From Streptomyces sp. SLBN-118 (GTDB taxonomy: Bacteria; Actinomycetota; Actinomycetes; Streptomycetales; Streptomycetaceae), in assembly GCF_006715635.1 (NCBI RefSeq), contig NZ_VFNP01000001.1, forward strand, positions 1,364,001-1,428,000: 64,000 nt of DNA, written 5' to 3'. Below the pieces are notes generated by a model. That model was not told where the DNA came from and ran no database searches. It saw nothing but the letters and a program-made list of their open reading frames with translations. How positions within the stretch are numbered: the stretch's first letter is position 1; each line of letters begins with the position of its first letter. The position numbers were made by a program, and so were the translations under genes. Shown here piece by piece: positions 53,865 through 63,218 of the stretch.

Positions 53865-54737
53865 TCAGTCCCGGCGTGCCGTGTGCACCGTGCGCGCGGT
53901 GAGGAAGTAGGCGTCCGGGCGGTGAAGCAGGCCCTGCGGGTCCTCCGGGTCCAGCAGCCGGTCGAGCACGGCGACATCCTCCGCCGCCAGCCGTCCCTCC
54001 AGCAGCTTGCGCTGCCAGGCAAGGCCCGTGACCAGATGTTCGCGTACGGCCTCGGGCGCCGGCGCGGGGATGTCGAGCAGGAACGAACGCGTCCCGCTCG
54101 GCGTGAGGCCCGCCGCGCCCATCAGCGCCCGCCAGTCCTCGACCTCGTCCTTCGCTCCGGGCAGCCCGGCCCGCATCTCGTTGAACCACTCGCTCTGGGC
54201 CGCGTCCAGCCTGCTCTCCAGCCCCGGCCTGCCGATGCCGATGTCGCGCGGCAGATGACGCATGGGCAGTCCGCCCTCCGCGATCGCGATCAGCCCGCCC
54301 GGACGCAGCAGCCGGGCGAAGCCGCCGAGCGCGGCGCGCTGGTCGCCGATGTGGTGCAGCGAATTGCCCGCCCAGATCAGATCCGCCTCGCCCAACTCTT
54401 CGATGCCGTCGGGGAGTTCGGCGTGGCGGGTACGGACACGGTCGCCGAGCCCGGCGCGCTCGGCGCGGGCGCGGGCCCGTTCGAGCAGCGGCTCGGTGGC
54501 GTCGACTGCCACCACTTCCGCGTACGGGAACGCTTCGGCGAAGAGCAGGGTCATGACTCCCGGCCCGCTGCCGATGTCCAGGATCCGCCGGACCCCGGCA
54601 GCCGGCACCAACTCGCCGAGCCAGGCCGTCGCCTGCTCGTACAGCGGGCCCTGGAACTGCGCGTTGCGCTCGAGCAGCCCGCTCATCTCGTCCCAGTCGA
54701 TCTGCGTCGTGTCGTGATTGTCGTGGTGATGACTCAT
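53865..54737 (-). CDS. SAM-dependent methyltransferase
   Basis: 290 residues. Class I methyltransferase with motif I LDIGSGPGVMTLL, an acidic loop AVDATEPLLERARA and a motif-IV-like DLIWAGNSLHHIGD. The His-rich N terminus (MSHHHDNHD) may bind metal. The target is unknown. It ends at a bidirectional hairpin. Confidence 0.85.
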   Translation of the reverse strand: MSHHHDNHDTTQIDWDEMSGLLERNAQFQGPLYEQATAWLGELVPAAGVRRILDIGSGPGVMTLLFAEAFPYAEVVAVDATEPLLERARARAERAGLGDRVRTRHAELPDGIEELGEADLIWAGNSLHHIGDQRAALGGFARLLRPGGLIAIAEGGLPMRHLPRDIGIGRPGLESRLDAAQSEWFNEMRAGLPGAKDEVEDWRALMGAAGLTPSGTRSFLLDIPAPAPEAVREHLVTGLAWQRKLLEGRLAAEDVAVLDRLLDPEDPQGLLHRPDAYFLTARTVHTARRD

Positions 54738-54763
54738 ACACCCAGCGTCGCGCCACGGTGCCG

Positions 54764-55725
54764 TCAGCGCGAGTCTTGTTGCCGTTCCGGCAAGGCCGCG
54801 CCGGTGCGGTGTTCCTGCGGGCTGATGCCGCGTACGCGCTTGAAGGCGGCGCTCAGCGCGAACGAGCCGCTGTAGCCGACATTTCTGGCCACCGCCTCGA
54901 CCGTCGCGTCGGTGTCGCGGAGAAGATCCGCGCGAGCGCGAGCCGCCACCCCGTGAGGTACGCCATCGGCGGCTCCCCCACCAGATCGTTGAAGCGGCGG
55001 GCGAGCCCCGCCCTGGAGACCCCGCATGCGGCGGCCAGCGAAGCCACCGTCCACGGGTGCGCCGGGTCGTCCTGAAGCTGCCGCAGCGCCCGGCCCACCA
55101 CCGGGTCGCCCATGGCCAGATACCAGGCGGGCGCCTCGGCGCCGGGGCGCGAGAACCAGGCCCGCACCATGGCGATCAGCACCAGATCCAGGATCCGGTC
55201 GAGCACCACGCTCTGGCCCGGCTCGTCCCGGGAGATCTCGTCGTCGAGCACCGGCATCAGCGGGCAGTCCCAGACGTCGGCGGGCAGATGGAGCAGCTCG
55301 GGCAGCGTGTCGAGCAGCCGCGCGCTGACCTCGCCCTTCATCTGGTACGTCCCGACCAGCATGGTGGCCGAGCCATGAGGGTCGTTGCCCCAGCTGCGCA
55401 CGCCCAAGTGCATTGACTGCGCGAGAGGTTCGCCCTGGAGTGTGTGGCAGGTGCCGCCGGGACCGATCAGCGCCGTCGGTTCGCGGGTCAGCTGGTCCGC
55501 CGCGGTGTAGGGGCCCGGGCCACGGGCGATCGCGACATCGCCGGGACGCAAGCGCACCGGGTCACCGTCGTCCGGCACGATCCACGCCTCGCCCGCGGTC
55601 ATGCACAGCAGGGAGAGCGGGGCCCGGTCCTCGATCCGTACGGACCACGGCGGCTCCATCACCATCCGCAGGAGGAAGGCTCCCCTGGCGCGCGGTCCGT
55701 CCAGAAGTCCCGCGAGAGCGTCCAT
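54764..55725 (-). pseudogene. Frameshifted AraC-family regulator (cupin sensor domain)
   Basis: From ATG 55,723-55,725 the frame gives an AraC_binding_6/cupin domain (DALAGLLDGPRARGAF, RLRPGDVAIARGPGPY) and the first HTH (SLAAACGVSRAGLARRF, GEPPMAYLTGWRLALA). At about 54,925 the frame changes: the second HTH is read one base off as LRDTDATVEAVARNVGYSG and SFALSAAFKRVRGISPQEHR. A one-base loss or two-base gain explains it. Both halves look otherwise normal, so the change is recent or a sequencing error. It is divergent from the NmrA gene, its likely target. Confidence 0.8.
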
Positions 55726-55806
55726 GCCCCTCAGCGTAGACGGACGCATATGGCATTGAGCCTTTGGCGCATGGAGAGTCCAGGCGGCGGCCGCGAACCT
55801 TGAGGC

Positions 55807-56640
55807 ATGACAGAGAACCTGAAGCAGGAAACGGTGTTGGTGACAGCGGCCACGGGCAAGACCGGCCGACGCGTGGCGGAGCGGCTGGCGGCGCGTGGTG
55901 TGAACGTGCGGGCCGGGTCGCGCAAGGGACCGGTCGTCTTCGACTGGGAGGACGAGTCGACCTGGGGACCGGCGCTGCGGGGCGCGGATGCGGCGTACGT
56001 CGCGTATTTCCCGGACCTCGCGGCCCCGGGCGCGCCCGGGGCGATGCGGGCCCTCGGCCGGGTGGCGGCCGAGAGCGGAGTGGGACGTCTGGTGCTGCTC
56101 TCCGGCCGCGGCGAGCCGGACGCGGTGGTCGCGGAGAGTGCGCTGCGGGAGTCGGGCGTGGACCTGACGGTCGTACGGGCCAGTTTCTTCGCCCAGAACT
56201 TCAGCGAGGGCGCGATGTACGAGGGGGTGCTCACCGGCGAGATCCCCTTCCCCGCGGGCGAGACCGCAGAGCCCTTCGTCGACGCGGACGACCTGGCGGA
56301 CGTGGTGGTCGCCGCGCTCACCGAGGGCGGTCATGCCGGACGGATCCATGAGCTGACGGGTCCCCGGCTGCTCACCTTCGGCGAGGTGGCGGCGGAGATA
56401 GGCCGGGCATCGGGCCGCGAGGTGCGCTACGTCCCGGTGTCCGGGGTGCAGTACGCCGAGATGCTCCAGCAGTTCGGGTTCCCCGGACCGGAGTCGGAGT
56501 GGCTGTCGGAACTGTTCACGGTGCTGCTCGACGGGCACAACGCGTCGCTGACGGACGGGGTGCGCCGCGTGCTGGGCCGCGAGCCGAAGGACTTCGCGGA
56601 CTTCGCGCGGGACGCGGCGGGCGGGGGTGCGTGGGCGTAA
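55807..56640 (+). CDS. NmrA-family NAD(P)-binding protein (SDR-a5-like)
   Basis: 277 residues. VLVTAATGKTGRRVAERLAA is the atypical Rossmann loop of NmrA/quinone-reductase-like SDRs. FVDADDLADVVVAALTEGG and RIHELTGPRLLTFGEVA are usual. It may act as an NAD(P)H-dependent quinone/redox sensor or oxidoreductase. ATG 55,807 directly opposite the AraC gene suggests control by it. Confidence 0.85.
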   Translation: MTENLKQETVLVTAATGKTGRRVAERLAARGVNVRAGSRKGPVVFDWEDESTWGPALRGADAAYVAYFPDLAAPGAPGAMRALGRVAAESGVGRLVLLSGRGEPDAVVAESALRESGVDLTVVRASFFAQNFSEGAMYEGVLTGEIPFPAGETAEPFVDADDLADVVVAALTEGGHAGRIHELTGPRLLTFGEVAAEIGRASGREVRYVPVSGVQYAEMLQQFGFPGPESEWLSELFTVLLDGHNASLTDGVRRVLGREPKDFADFARDAAGGGAWA

Positions 56641-56666
56641 GGGCGGGGGCTCCTCCCCGCAGCCAC

Positions 56667-56694
56667 GGGGGCAGGGCCGGGTGGCCCTGCCCCC
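56667..56694. terminator. Bidirectional terminator between NmrA and the pterin dehydratase genes
   Basis: GGGGGCAGGGCC (56,667-56,678) and its complement (56,683-56,694) form a 12-bp stem with a 4-nt loop between convergent genes. Confidence 0.8.
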
Positions 56695-56700
56695 CGGCCG

Positions 56701-57006
56701 TCAGCTCGCGCCGTGGCCCGCGGCGATCTCTTCCACCCGCTGGGCCAGCTCGAAGTCCTTTTCGGTGACCGCGCCGCCCGCGTCATGGCTGTTCACGGAC
56801 AGGGACAGGGTGTTGTAGCCGAGCGTCAGATCCGAGTGGTGGTTCAGCTCCTCCTGGATCTGGGCGATGTGCACGACCATCGCGGTCGCCGCGAAATGCG
56901 TGGACAGGCGGTAGGCGCGGGCGATGCGGTCGCCCTCCTGGGACCAGCCGGGGAGCTCCCGCAGGCGGTCCTCGATCTCCTTCTGCGACAGCGGCTCTGT
57001 GGGCAT
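56701..57006 (-). CDS. Pterin-4a-carbinolamine dehydratase
   Basis: 101 residues, exactly the size of PCD/DCoH proteins. The signature [E/H]LNHHSDL is present with the following TLGYNTLSLSVNSHDAGG. It recycles the oxidised pterin cofactor of aromatic hydroxylases. ATG 57,004-57,006. Short intergenic distance to the FBP gene on the other strand. Confidence 0.9.
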   Translation of the reverse strand: MPTEPLSQKEIEDRLRELPGWSQEGDRIARAYRLSTHFAATAMVVHIAQIQEELNHHSDLTLGYNTLSLSVNSHDAGGAVTEKDFELAQRVEEIAAGHGAS

Positions 57007-57125
57007 GACCAGGATCCTTTCGGAAAACGGCTCAGGAAGCGGCTCGGGAAGCGCTCAAGGAGTCGGCTGAGGAAGCGGCGGCGATGTCGGCCACCATAAT
57101 TGGGATGCCCGCCCGAAGGCGCTCT

Positions 57126-57647
57126 GTGTACGTTCCACCGGTGGAAACACTGACCGAAAAGCAGATACGCGGATCCTTCGTCAACTGTACGAAGGGCGAG
57201 GCGGCGCGCATGAAGCTGCCCGCCGATTTCGCCGAACTCCCCTGGGACGACCTCGACTTCCTCGGCTGGACCGATCCCGGCGCTCCCCTGCGCGCGCATA
57301 TCGTCCTTCCCCGCGAGGACGGGCCGGTCGGCATCACCCTGCGCGTGCCTTCCACCGGACGGACCAGCGCCGTGAAGTCCAGCATGTGCCAGGTCTGCCT
57401 CACCGGGCATGCCTCGTCCGGCGTGACCCTCTTCGCCGCGCCCCTGGCCGGCGCGGCGGGCCGGGAGGGCAACACGGTGGGCTCGTATCTCTGCGCCGAC
57501 CTCGCCTGCTCGCTCTACGTCCGCGGGCGGAAGCTGCCGAAGGTGCGCGGCGGCCTGCACGAGGAGACGCTCACCCTGGACGAACGGATCACCCGCACGG
57601 TCGACAACCTGACCGCCTTCGCCGACAAGGTGCAGGGCCTGCGCTGA
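57126..57647 (+). CDS. FBP-type (EF-G-binding-like) zinc-finger protein
   Basis: About 173 residues. TEKQIRGSFVNCTKGEAARM and PWDDLDFLGWTDPGA match the FBP/YbiB-like family related to elongation factor G-binding proteins; the C-terminal treble-clef zinc finger is SMCQVCLTG and YLCADLACSLYV (four Cys). Members bind ribosome-related factors (fusidic acid resistance type). GTG 57,126 has GAAGG at 6 nt; GTG 57,141 starts the conserved part. Confidence 0.85.
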   Translation: MYVPPVETLTEKQIRGSFVNCTKGEAARMKLPADFAELPWDDLDFLGWTDPGAPLRAHIVLPREDGPVGITLRVPSTGRTSAVKSSMCQVCLTGHASSGVTLFAAPLAGAAGREGNTVGSYLCADLACSLYVRGRKLPKVRGGLHEETLTLDERITRTVDNLTAFADKVQGLR

Positions 57648-57661
57648 CAGCCGACCCGAGT

Positions 57662-59203
57662 TCAGGCTCGGGAATCCAGGACCTGTTCGATGGTGTCGGC
57701 CTGCTCGGCGGGCTTGTCGGGGCGGTGACGCAGTACGCGCGCGAAGCGCAGCGCGACGCCGGCCGGGTAGCGCGAGGAGCGCTGGACTCCGTCGTACGCG
57801 ATCTCGACGACAAGCTCGGGACGAACGGTGACCGTGAACCCGTCGTCCGCGGTGGCCAGTTCGCCCAGCCGTTCCGTCTGCCAGCGCAGCATCTCGTCGG
57901 TGAGGCCTTTGAAGGTCTTGCCGAGCATGACGTACGCGCCGTCGGCGGCGCGTGCGCCGAGGTGGAGGTTGGACAGGAGTCCGGTGCGCCTGCCATGGCC
58001 CCGTTCGACGGCCAGGACGACGAGGTCGAGGGTGTGGACGGGCTTGACCTTGAGCCAGGAGCGGCCGCGGCGGCCTGCGGTGTAGGGCGCGTCGAGAGCT
58101 TTGACGAGGACGCCCTCGTGTCCGCGGCGCAGGGTCTCGGCGAAGAACTCCTCGGCGGCGGCGATCTGCCCCGCCTCCGCCGGGTCCTCGACGACCCTGC
58201 GCCGCACACGCATCGGCTCCTGTACGAGGCGGGAGAGCACAGCGTGCCGTTCGGCGCCGGTGAGGTCGAGCGTCGGCTCCCCGTCGGCGGCGAGCACATC
58301 GAAGAAGACGGGTGAGAGGGGGAGGGTGGCCCGGGCGGCGTCCACGTCGACGCGGGAGCCGACGCGGGAGGCGATGTCCTGGAAGGAGACGGGGCGTCCG
58401 CTGTTCGCGTCCAGGGCGATGAGCTCGCCGTCCAGGATGAACCGATCACCTGTCATGTCTCGTGCCGCGGAGGTGACTTCGGGGAGCCGGTCGGTGATGT
58501 CGTCCAGTGATCTGGTGTACACACGGATGTCCTCACCGGCGCGATGCACCTGAACCCGGATGCCGTCGAGCTTCTCCTCGACGACGCAGGCGGTCGTGAG
58601 GACCCGGACGGCCTCGGTGACCGACTTCGCCGTGTGGGCGAGCATCGGGAGGACGGGGGTACCGACGCGCAGCCGGAACCGCGCCAGGGCGGCCGGCCCG
58701 TCGGCCAGCAGGGCGCGGGCGACGCGGGGCAGCGATCCGTCGAGCATGACGGCCCGGCGCACGTCGGCGGCGGGCGCGGCGGCGGCTTTGGCGACAGCCT
58801 CCAGCGCGACCGCGTCGAGCGCGCCCTGGCGGACCTCGCCGATGAGCAGCCGCCTCAGAAACTCCTGTTCCCGGGCGGTGGCGGCGGCCATCAGCTCACG
58901 CACGAGGCGCTTGCGCTCGGCCTGTGACCCGAGCCCCGTGACACCGGCGAGCCGGGTCAGGGCGGCGTCGGTGTCCGACACGGTGAGGCTGGGAGTCCCG
59001 GCAGGAGGCACGGGTTCCTTGAGTACGCTCCAGCCGATCCCGATACGTCCCTGCGGGAGGCGTCCGGCGAGATAGGAGATGACGAGCCCGACGTCATCGG
59101 GCTCGGCCTCGGCGAACAGCCCAGCGAGCGCGGCGATCTTCCGCGAGCGGGCGGAGGTGGCGGCGACGTCGCGCGACGCGTCGGCGAGCCGTACGAGAAG
59201 CAT
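57662..59203 (-). CDS. ATP-dependent DNA ligase LigB-like
   Basis: 513 residues: N-terminal DNA-binding helical domain (about 1-190), adenylation domain with active Lys in VVEEKLDGIRVQVHR, motif RFILDGELIALD, EGVLVKALDAPY and SWLKVKP, and a C-terminal OB fold. It is one of the actinobacterial non-replicative ATP ligases (the NAD+ ligase is the essential one). ATG 59,201-59,203. Confidence 0.9.
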   Translation of the reverse strand: MLLVRLADASRDVAATSARSRKIAALAGLFAEAEPDDVGLVISYLAGRLPQGRIGIGWSVLKEPVPPAGTPSLTVSDTDAALTRLAGVTGLGSQAERKRLVRELMAAATAREQEFLRRLLIGEVRQGALDAVALEAVAKAAAAPAADVRRAVMLDGSLPRVARALLADGPAALARFRLRVGTPVLPMLAHTAKSVTEAVRVLTTACVVEEKLDGIRVQVHRAGEDIRVYTRSLDDITDRLPEVTSAARDMTGDRFILDGELIALDANSGRPVSFQDIASRVGSRVDVDAARATLPLSPVFFDVLAADGEPTLDLTGAERHAVLSRLVQEPMRVRRRVVEDPAEAGQIAAAEEFFAETLRRGHEGVLVKALDAPYTAGRRGRSWLKVKPVHTLDLVVLAVERGHGRRTGLLSNLHLGARAADGAYVMLGKTFKGLTDEMLRWQTERLGELATADDGFTVTVRPELVVEIAYDGVQRSSRYPAGVALRFARVLRHRPDKPAEQADTIEQVLDSRA

Positions 59204-59439
59204 GGGGCCATGGTCCCTCGCGGCAGGGGTGAGCGCACGCGCTGCCGCACACCGCTCGGCCCGCGGTCCGTCCGTCCGGCTGCTCCGGCTGCTTCGGCGC
59301 ATCCCGATGGCGGGCAAAGGTCCGGCTGATCAGCGCCCCTGCCCTTCGGGGCGCGGCGTGCGGTGCACGCATCCGTTCATCAGACGCTTATCGGCGCCCT
59401 GTGTGATCTTCTGAGACCCACGATCCAGGGGGCGAACGC

Positions 59440-60426
59440 GTGCTGAACGAGATGGTTTTCCGCAGTGAGGACGTGCCGGCGGCGGACCGGTTGGACTACT
59501 GGGCCGAGCGTGTGGGGCAAACCCATGCTCCTGTGCGCATGAGCAGCGACCACGCCCACGACTTCCGGGCCACCCAGCGTGTGCTGGACCTCGGTGCCGT
59601 GTCGGTGTGGCCGGCCACGTTCCAGCAGCTGGTCATCCGGCGCACGCCGAAACTGATCCGTCAGTCCGATCCGGAGCTGTACCACCTCTCACTTGTCGTG
59701 GGCGGGACGGGGATTGGCAGGTGGGACGGCCACGAGGCCGTCTACCGGCCGTCCGACCTGCACATCAACGACACCTCGGTGCCGTGGGAGATCCGCACCG
59801 GCAGTGCCCCCGTCACGGCTGTGGGACTCGAGGTCCCCAAATCGCTGTTGGCACTCCCGCACGGCGTGACCGGCCGCACGATCCCACGGCGGGTACCGGC
59901 CGGGGCGGGGATCGGCGCGTTGCTGACGCAGTTCCTCACCCAGCTGATCGCGGACACCACCCCCTACCAGCCTTCCGACGGCGCTCGGCTGGGAACGGTC
60001 CTGACCGATCTGGTCGCCGCACTCTTCGCCCACACCCTCGAAGCCGAGAGCGTCCTCCCCCCGGACACCCACCGACGGACCCTCGTCCTGCGCATCAAGA
60101 ACTTCATCCAGGAGCATCTGCACGACCCGCAGCTCACTCCGGCCGTGATCGCTGCGGCGCACCACATCTCCATCAGCTATCTGCACCGCCTCTTCGAGGA
60201 CGAGGAGGCCACCGTCGCTGCCTGGATCCGTCTGCGGCGCCTGGAGGCCGCCCGCCGCGACCTCACCGATCCGGCACTGCAGTCCACCCCCATCCACGCC
60301 ATCGCCGCCCGCTGGGGTTTCTTCCGCGCGGCCGACTTCAGCCGTGCGTTCCGCACTGCGTACAACCTTCCGCCGAAGGATTACCGGCACCACGCGATGA
60401 GTGGACCGAAGTCGACTCGCAGTTAG
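59440..60426 (+). CDS. AraC-family transcriptional regulator
   Basis: 328 residues. An AraC_binding_2 domain (about 15-190; MVFRSEDVPAADRLDYWAER) and a C-terminal HTH_18 (about 220-320; NFIQEHLHDPQLTPAVIAAA, SYLHRLFEDEEATVAAWIR and GFFRAADFSRAFRTAYNLPP). GTG 59,440. The effector is unknown. Divergent from ligB. Confidence 0.88.
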   Translation: MLNEMVFRSEDVPAADRLDYWAERVGQTHAPVRMSSDHAHDFRATQRVLDLGAVSVWPATFQQLVIRRTPKLIRQSDPELYHLSLVVGGTGIGRWDGHEAVYRPSDLHINDTSVPWEIRTGSAPVTAVGLEVPKSLLALPHGVTGRTIPRRVPAGAGIGALLTQFLTQLIADTTPYQPSDGARLGTVLTDLVAALFAHTLEAESVLPPDTHRRTLVLRIKNFIQEHLHDPQLTPAVIAAAHHISISYLHRLFEDEEATVAAWIRLRRLEAARRDLTDPALQSTPIHAIAARWGFFRAADFSRAFRTAYNLPPKDYRHHAMSGPKSTRS

Positions 60427-60438
60427 GGCCTGTCCGGG

Positions 60439-60867
60439 TCAGGAGCTGATGTCGTAGGCCTTGGAGCAGGCTGCCCGGGCGCCGTTGGTGACACACAGCT
60501 TCATGACGAAGGTGTGGTCCTCGGGCAGGTCGCCACCCTTGCACGTGCGGGAGGGTGAGGGCTTTCCCTTACTGCTGACGCTCCGGTTGGCGCTGATCCC
60601 TGCCGTCGCCCAGAAGCCGTCGCCGCGGTCGTCGGTGACACACAGGTTGTCGCCGGGCCCTCCGCCGGCGGGCGGGTCCTGGACCCACTCGGCGGTGGCG
60701 GCGTAATTACCGTCGATGTAGGCAGTGATCATACGGCCGTTGCCGTAGTAGAACGAAGAGAAGGTGATGCCGGCGGCGTTCGCGGGAGCGGCTCCTTGGA
60801 TCAGGAGAGTTCCGGCGAGCATGGACCCGGCAGCGGCCAGGGTCCCCATACGGGCAGCCAAACGCAT
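60439..60867 (-). CDS. Small secreted cysteine-containing protein
   Basis: 142 residues. A signal peptide (about 1-30; LAAAGSMLAGTLLIQGAAP) and a mature part with five Cys near DNLCVTDDRGDGFWATAG, RTCKGGDLPEDHTF and MKLCVTNGARAACSKAYD, probably disulfide-bonded. ATG 60,865-60,867 follows AAGGAG at 8 nt. The family is not recognised; common as a small extracellular protein of Streptomyces. Confidence 0.75.
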   Translation of the reverse strand: MRLAARMGTLAAAGSMLAGTLLIQGAAPANAAGITFSSFYYGNGRMITAYIDGNYAATAEWVQDPPAGGGPGDNLCVTDDRGDGFWATAGISANRSVSSKGKPSPSRTCKGGDLPEDHTFVMKLCVTNGARAACSKAYDISS

Positions 60868-61202
60868 TGTCACGACTCCTTCCAGGCGGCTCGAGCCCTT
60901 GCTCGAACCGTGCGGAATCAATGATTTCGAAAAGGGAGGCGGGAGTCGTTAGCAGTCAGTCCACAGCCCACTTGGCAATGCGTCTACTTCCTCGGCTGCG
61001 GCTTCCAGTATTCGCGGGGGTGTACCCAGCACATCCACGGCCGCCAGGCCGCAGGAGCGAGGGAGGGGTTGGGGAACAGGCCCCCGCACACATCCGCCGC
61101 ATCCGTAACGGCTGATCCACGTCTCCCCTCGGTTCACTCAACTCCCCTACCTTTACGTCGACTTGATCGCATCGACGCATTCGACACAAAGGCAGGGAAA
61201 CC
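60868..61202. other. Divergent intergenic region with a palindromic repeat
   Basis: About 335 bp between two secreted-protein genes. The stretch 61,035-61,056 repeats the palindrome core found at 45,223-45,239. The rest should hold both promoters. No gene seen. Confidence 0.5.
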
Positions 61203-62267
61203 ATGGGGAACCTCAAGCGCGCGGCCCTGACAACCACCGTCGCGGCCGGACTGTTCGCCTCCGCGCTGCTCGCGCCCGCGGAGGCGGCCACGCCCGGTTC
61301 GGTGGATCCGGGGCAGTTGCCCTACTCCTCCGCCACCTGGGTCGGCGTTCACAATGCCTACGAGAAGGCCAAGTACCCGTACTTCGCCGACGCACTCGAC
61401 TCCGGCGCCGGGATGCTCGAACTCGACGTCTGGACCAACGTGTTCGGCCGGTCGTGGCGCGTGTCGCACAGCAACCCCCTTGGCAACAACAACAATTGCG
61501 AGAACGCCTCCAGCCCCGCCCAACTGCGCACCAGGGCCAGAAATCAGGACCTCGGCGGCTGTCTCTCGGACATGAAGGCATGGCACGACGCCCACCCCGG
61601 CCACCGGCCCATCCTCATCAAGGTGGAGATGAAGGACGGCTTCCAGAACAACAACGGCCGCGGCCCCGCCGCGCTCGACGCGCTGCTCTCCGCCCGGCTC
61701 GGCGACGCCCTGTTCCGCCCGGCCGATCTGGCGGGGGGTCTCCCGGATCTCGACACGGCGGTCAGGACGAACGGCTGGCCCGCCCGCTCGGCCATGGCGG
61801 GCAAGTTCGTGGTGGAGCTCATCCCCGGCACGGTCGAGGAGGGCAATCCTGCGGACTCACTGTGGACGGACCGCGAGTACGCGATGCATCTGCGCGCTCT
61901 CGCCGCCGCGGGACGCCTCCGGGATGCGGCCGCGTTCCCTGCTGTGCACGGCGCCGCCGCGGGTGATCCCCGTACCCGGTACGCCGACGCGGGTATCCGC
62001 CCTTGGTTCGTGCTTTTCGACGGCGACGCCGGTACGTACACGGGCGGGACCGTCGACACCTCGTGGTACGACCGGAACCACTACCTCGTCGTCATGACGG
62101 ACGCACACAACGTGGCGCCGGCGATCGACGACACCAACCCGACCGAGACGCAGGCGCGGGACCGCGTCAATCTGCTGGCGGGCCGTTACGCGAGCGTCGC
62201 CTCGGCCGACTGGTACCCCCTGCCGTCGGTGCTCGCGACGGTGGTACCGAGGGGCAGCGGTCAGTGA
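61203..62267 (+). CDS. Secreted PI-PLC-like phosphodiesterase
   Basis: 354 residues. A Sec signal (about 1-30; LTTTVAAGLFASALLAPAEA) is followed by a PLC-like TIM barrel: WVGVHNAYEKAKYP has the first catalytic His, MLELDVWTNVFGRSW the metal Glu/Asp, and VSHSNPLGNN the second His. It belongs to the Ca2+-dependent PI-PLC/GDPD superfamily and is probably secreted to cleave phospholipids or related phosphodiesters. ATG 61,203 follows GGCAGGGAAACC (weak). Confidence 0.8.
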   Translation: MGNLKRAALTTTVAAGLFASALLAPAEAATPGSVDPGQLPYSSATWVGVHNAYEKAKYPYFADALDSGAGMLELDVWTNVFGRSWRVSHSNPLGNNNNCENASSPAQLRTRARNQDLGGCLSDMKAWHDAHPGHRPILIKVEMKDGFQNNNGRGPAALDALLSARLGDALFRPADLAGGLPDLDTAVRTNGWPARSAMAGKFVVELIPGTVEEGNPADSLWTDREYAMHLRALAAAGRLRDAAAFPAVHGAAAGDPRTRYADAGIRPWFVLFDGDAGTYTGGTVDTSWYDRNHYLVVMTDAHNVAPAIDDTNPTETQARDRVNLLAGRYASVASADWYPLPSVLATVVPRGSGQ

Positions 62268-62325
62268 CGGAACGTTACGCCCTTCTTAGGCCTAACCCGC
62301 GGTAACAGGGAGCGGCCGGGATGGT

Positions 62326-63063
62326 TTATCGTTCACGCATGCGGGGAGACGAGAGTCGTCCCCACCCTGTGCCGCCCCGGCCGGAAACCCCCGTTCCGGC
62401 CGGGGCTTCCTTCTCGAGCACCAGCAACGCAGGTCCGACCAGCGCGGACAGACGGTCGTTCGCGCAGGTCAGCAGGTCCAGCCGGGCGCGACAATCCTCG
62501 CAGTCCTCCATGTGGAGGCACATCTCCCCGGCCTGCCTCGGCGACTCGGCCGCCTCCCCCACATGCGCGGGTATCCGCTTCCAGTGCCTCCCGCACCCGG
62601 GGTCGTCGGGTACCCCGGGGTGCGCGCGAAGAAATGCCTGCCGCATGCCCTCCTGCGCCCGGTGCAGCAGCACCGCCGTCGCTCCGTGTCCGGCGCCCAC
62701 ACGGTGTCCCACCACGTCAAGGGGGTGATCCTCGGCCTCGGCCAGCCAGAGCGCCTTGACCCAGCGCTCCGGCAGCTGTCGCAGGACGCGCGCGAGGAGC
62801 TCGACGTACGCGATCCGACGGTCCGGATCCCCGTCCGCGTCAGAAAGGTTACGCACAGTGGTCGCCAGATATGCGGGCACGTCGTCGACCGAGTACCCCG
62901 AGGACAGCTGCCGCCAGACCCGGAAGTGCGCCTCGGCGACGAGATCGTCGGCCACCCAGGGATTGCCGGTGAGGGAGCGTGCGTACGCGACGAGCTGTGG
63001 CTGCCGCCCTGAATACAGCCGCGCGTACTCGTCCGAGTCCAATGTCGCGGGACTCTCGGACAT
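62326..63063 (-). CDS. Sigma-70-like factor with a C-terminal zinc-binding Cys/His segment
   Basis: 245 residues. Region 2 (about 20-80; QPQLVAYARSLTGNPWVADD, AEAHFRVWRQL) and region 4 (about 90-150; LARVLRQLPERWVKALWLAE) fit ECF-type sigma factors. A C-terminal extra part has MCLHMEDCEDCRARLDLL, an HxxxCxxC arrangement like the zinc-finger of anti-sigma factors (ZAS). It may be a sigma factor with built-in anti-sigma-like control. ATG 63,061-63,063 follows AGGAG. Its last codons overlap a strong hairpin. Confidence 0.78.
   Translation of the reverse strand: MSESPATLDSDEYARLYSGRQPQLVAYARSLTGNPWVADDLVAEAHFRVWRQLSSGYSVDDVPAYLATTVRNLSDADGDPDRRIAYVELLARVLRQLPERWVKALWLAEAEDHPLDVVGHRVGAGHGATAVLLHRAQEGMRQAFLRAHPGVPDDPGCGRHWKRIPAHVGEAAESPRQAGEMCLHMEDCEDCRARLDLLTCANDRLSALVGPALLVLEKEAPAGTGVSGRGGTGWGRLSSPRMRER
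62374..62406. terminator. Terminator hairpin overlapping the 3' coding end of the sigma-like gene
   Basis: GCCCCGGCCGGAA and TTCCGGCCGGGGC (62,374-62,386 and 62,394-62,406) form a 13-bp stem with a 7-nt loop, located inside the last codons of the sigma-like gene and about 107 nt after the PI-PLC gene stop. A smaller hairpin (GACGA-GAG-TCGTC) lies at about 62,348-62,360. Confidence 0.6.
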
Positions 63064-63218
63064 AAGGAGACTCCTGTCCCATTTGCTATGAATCCGAAGC
63101 TCCCGAGCGTAACCAGCGAGCCTCCGGCTTCATAATTTTGTGACGCAGGTCACATTGACCTAGATCGCCTCCGTATGGCCTTCGCGCGCCGCAGACGGGC
63201 CGTACTACGGTTTCGGGT

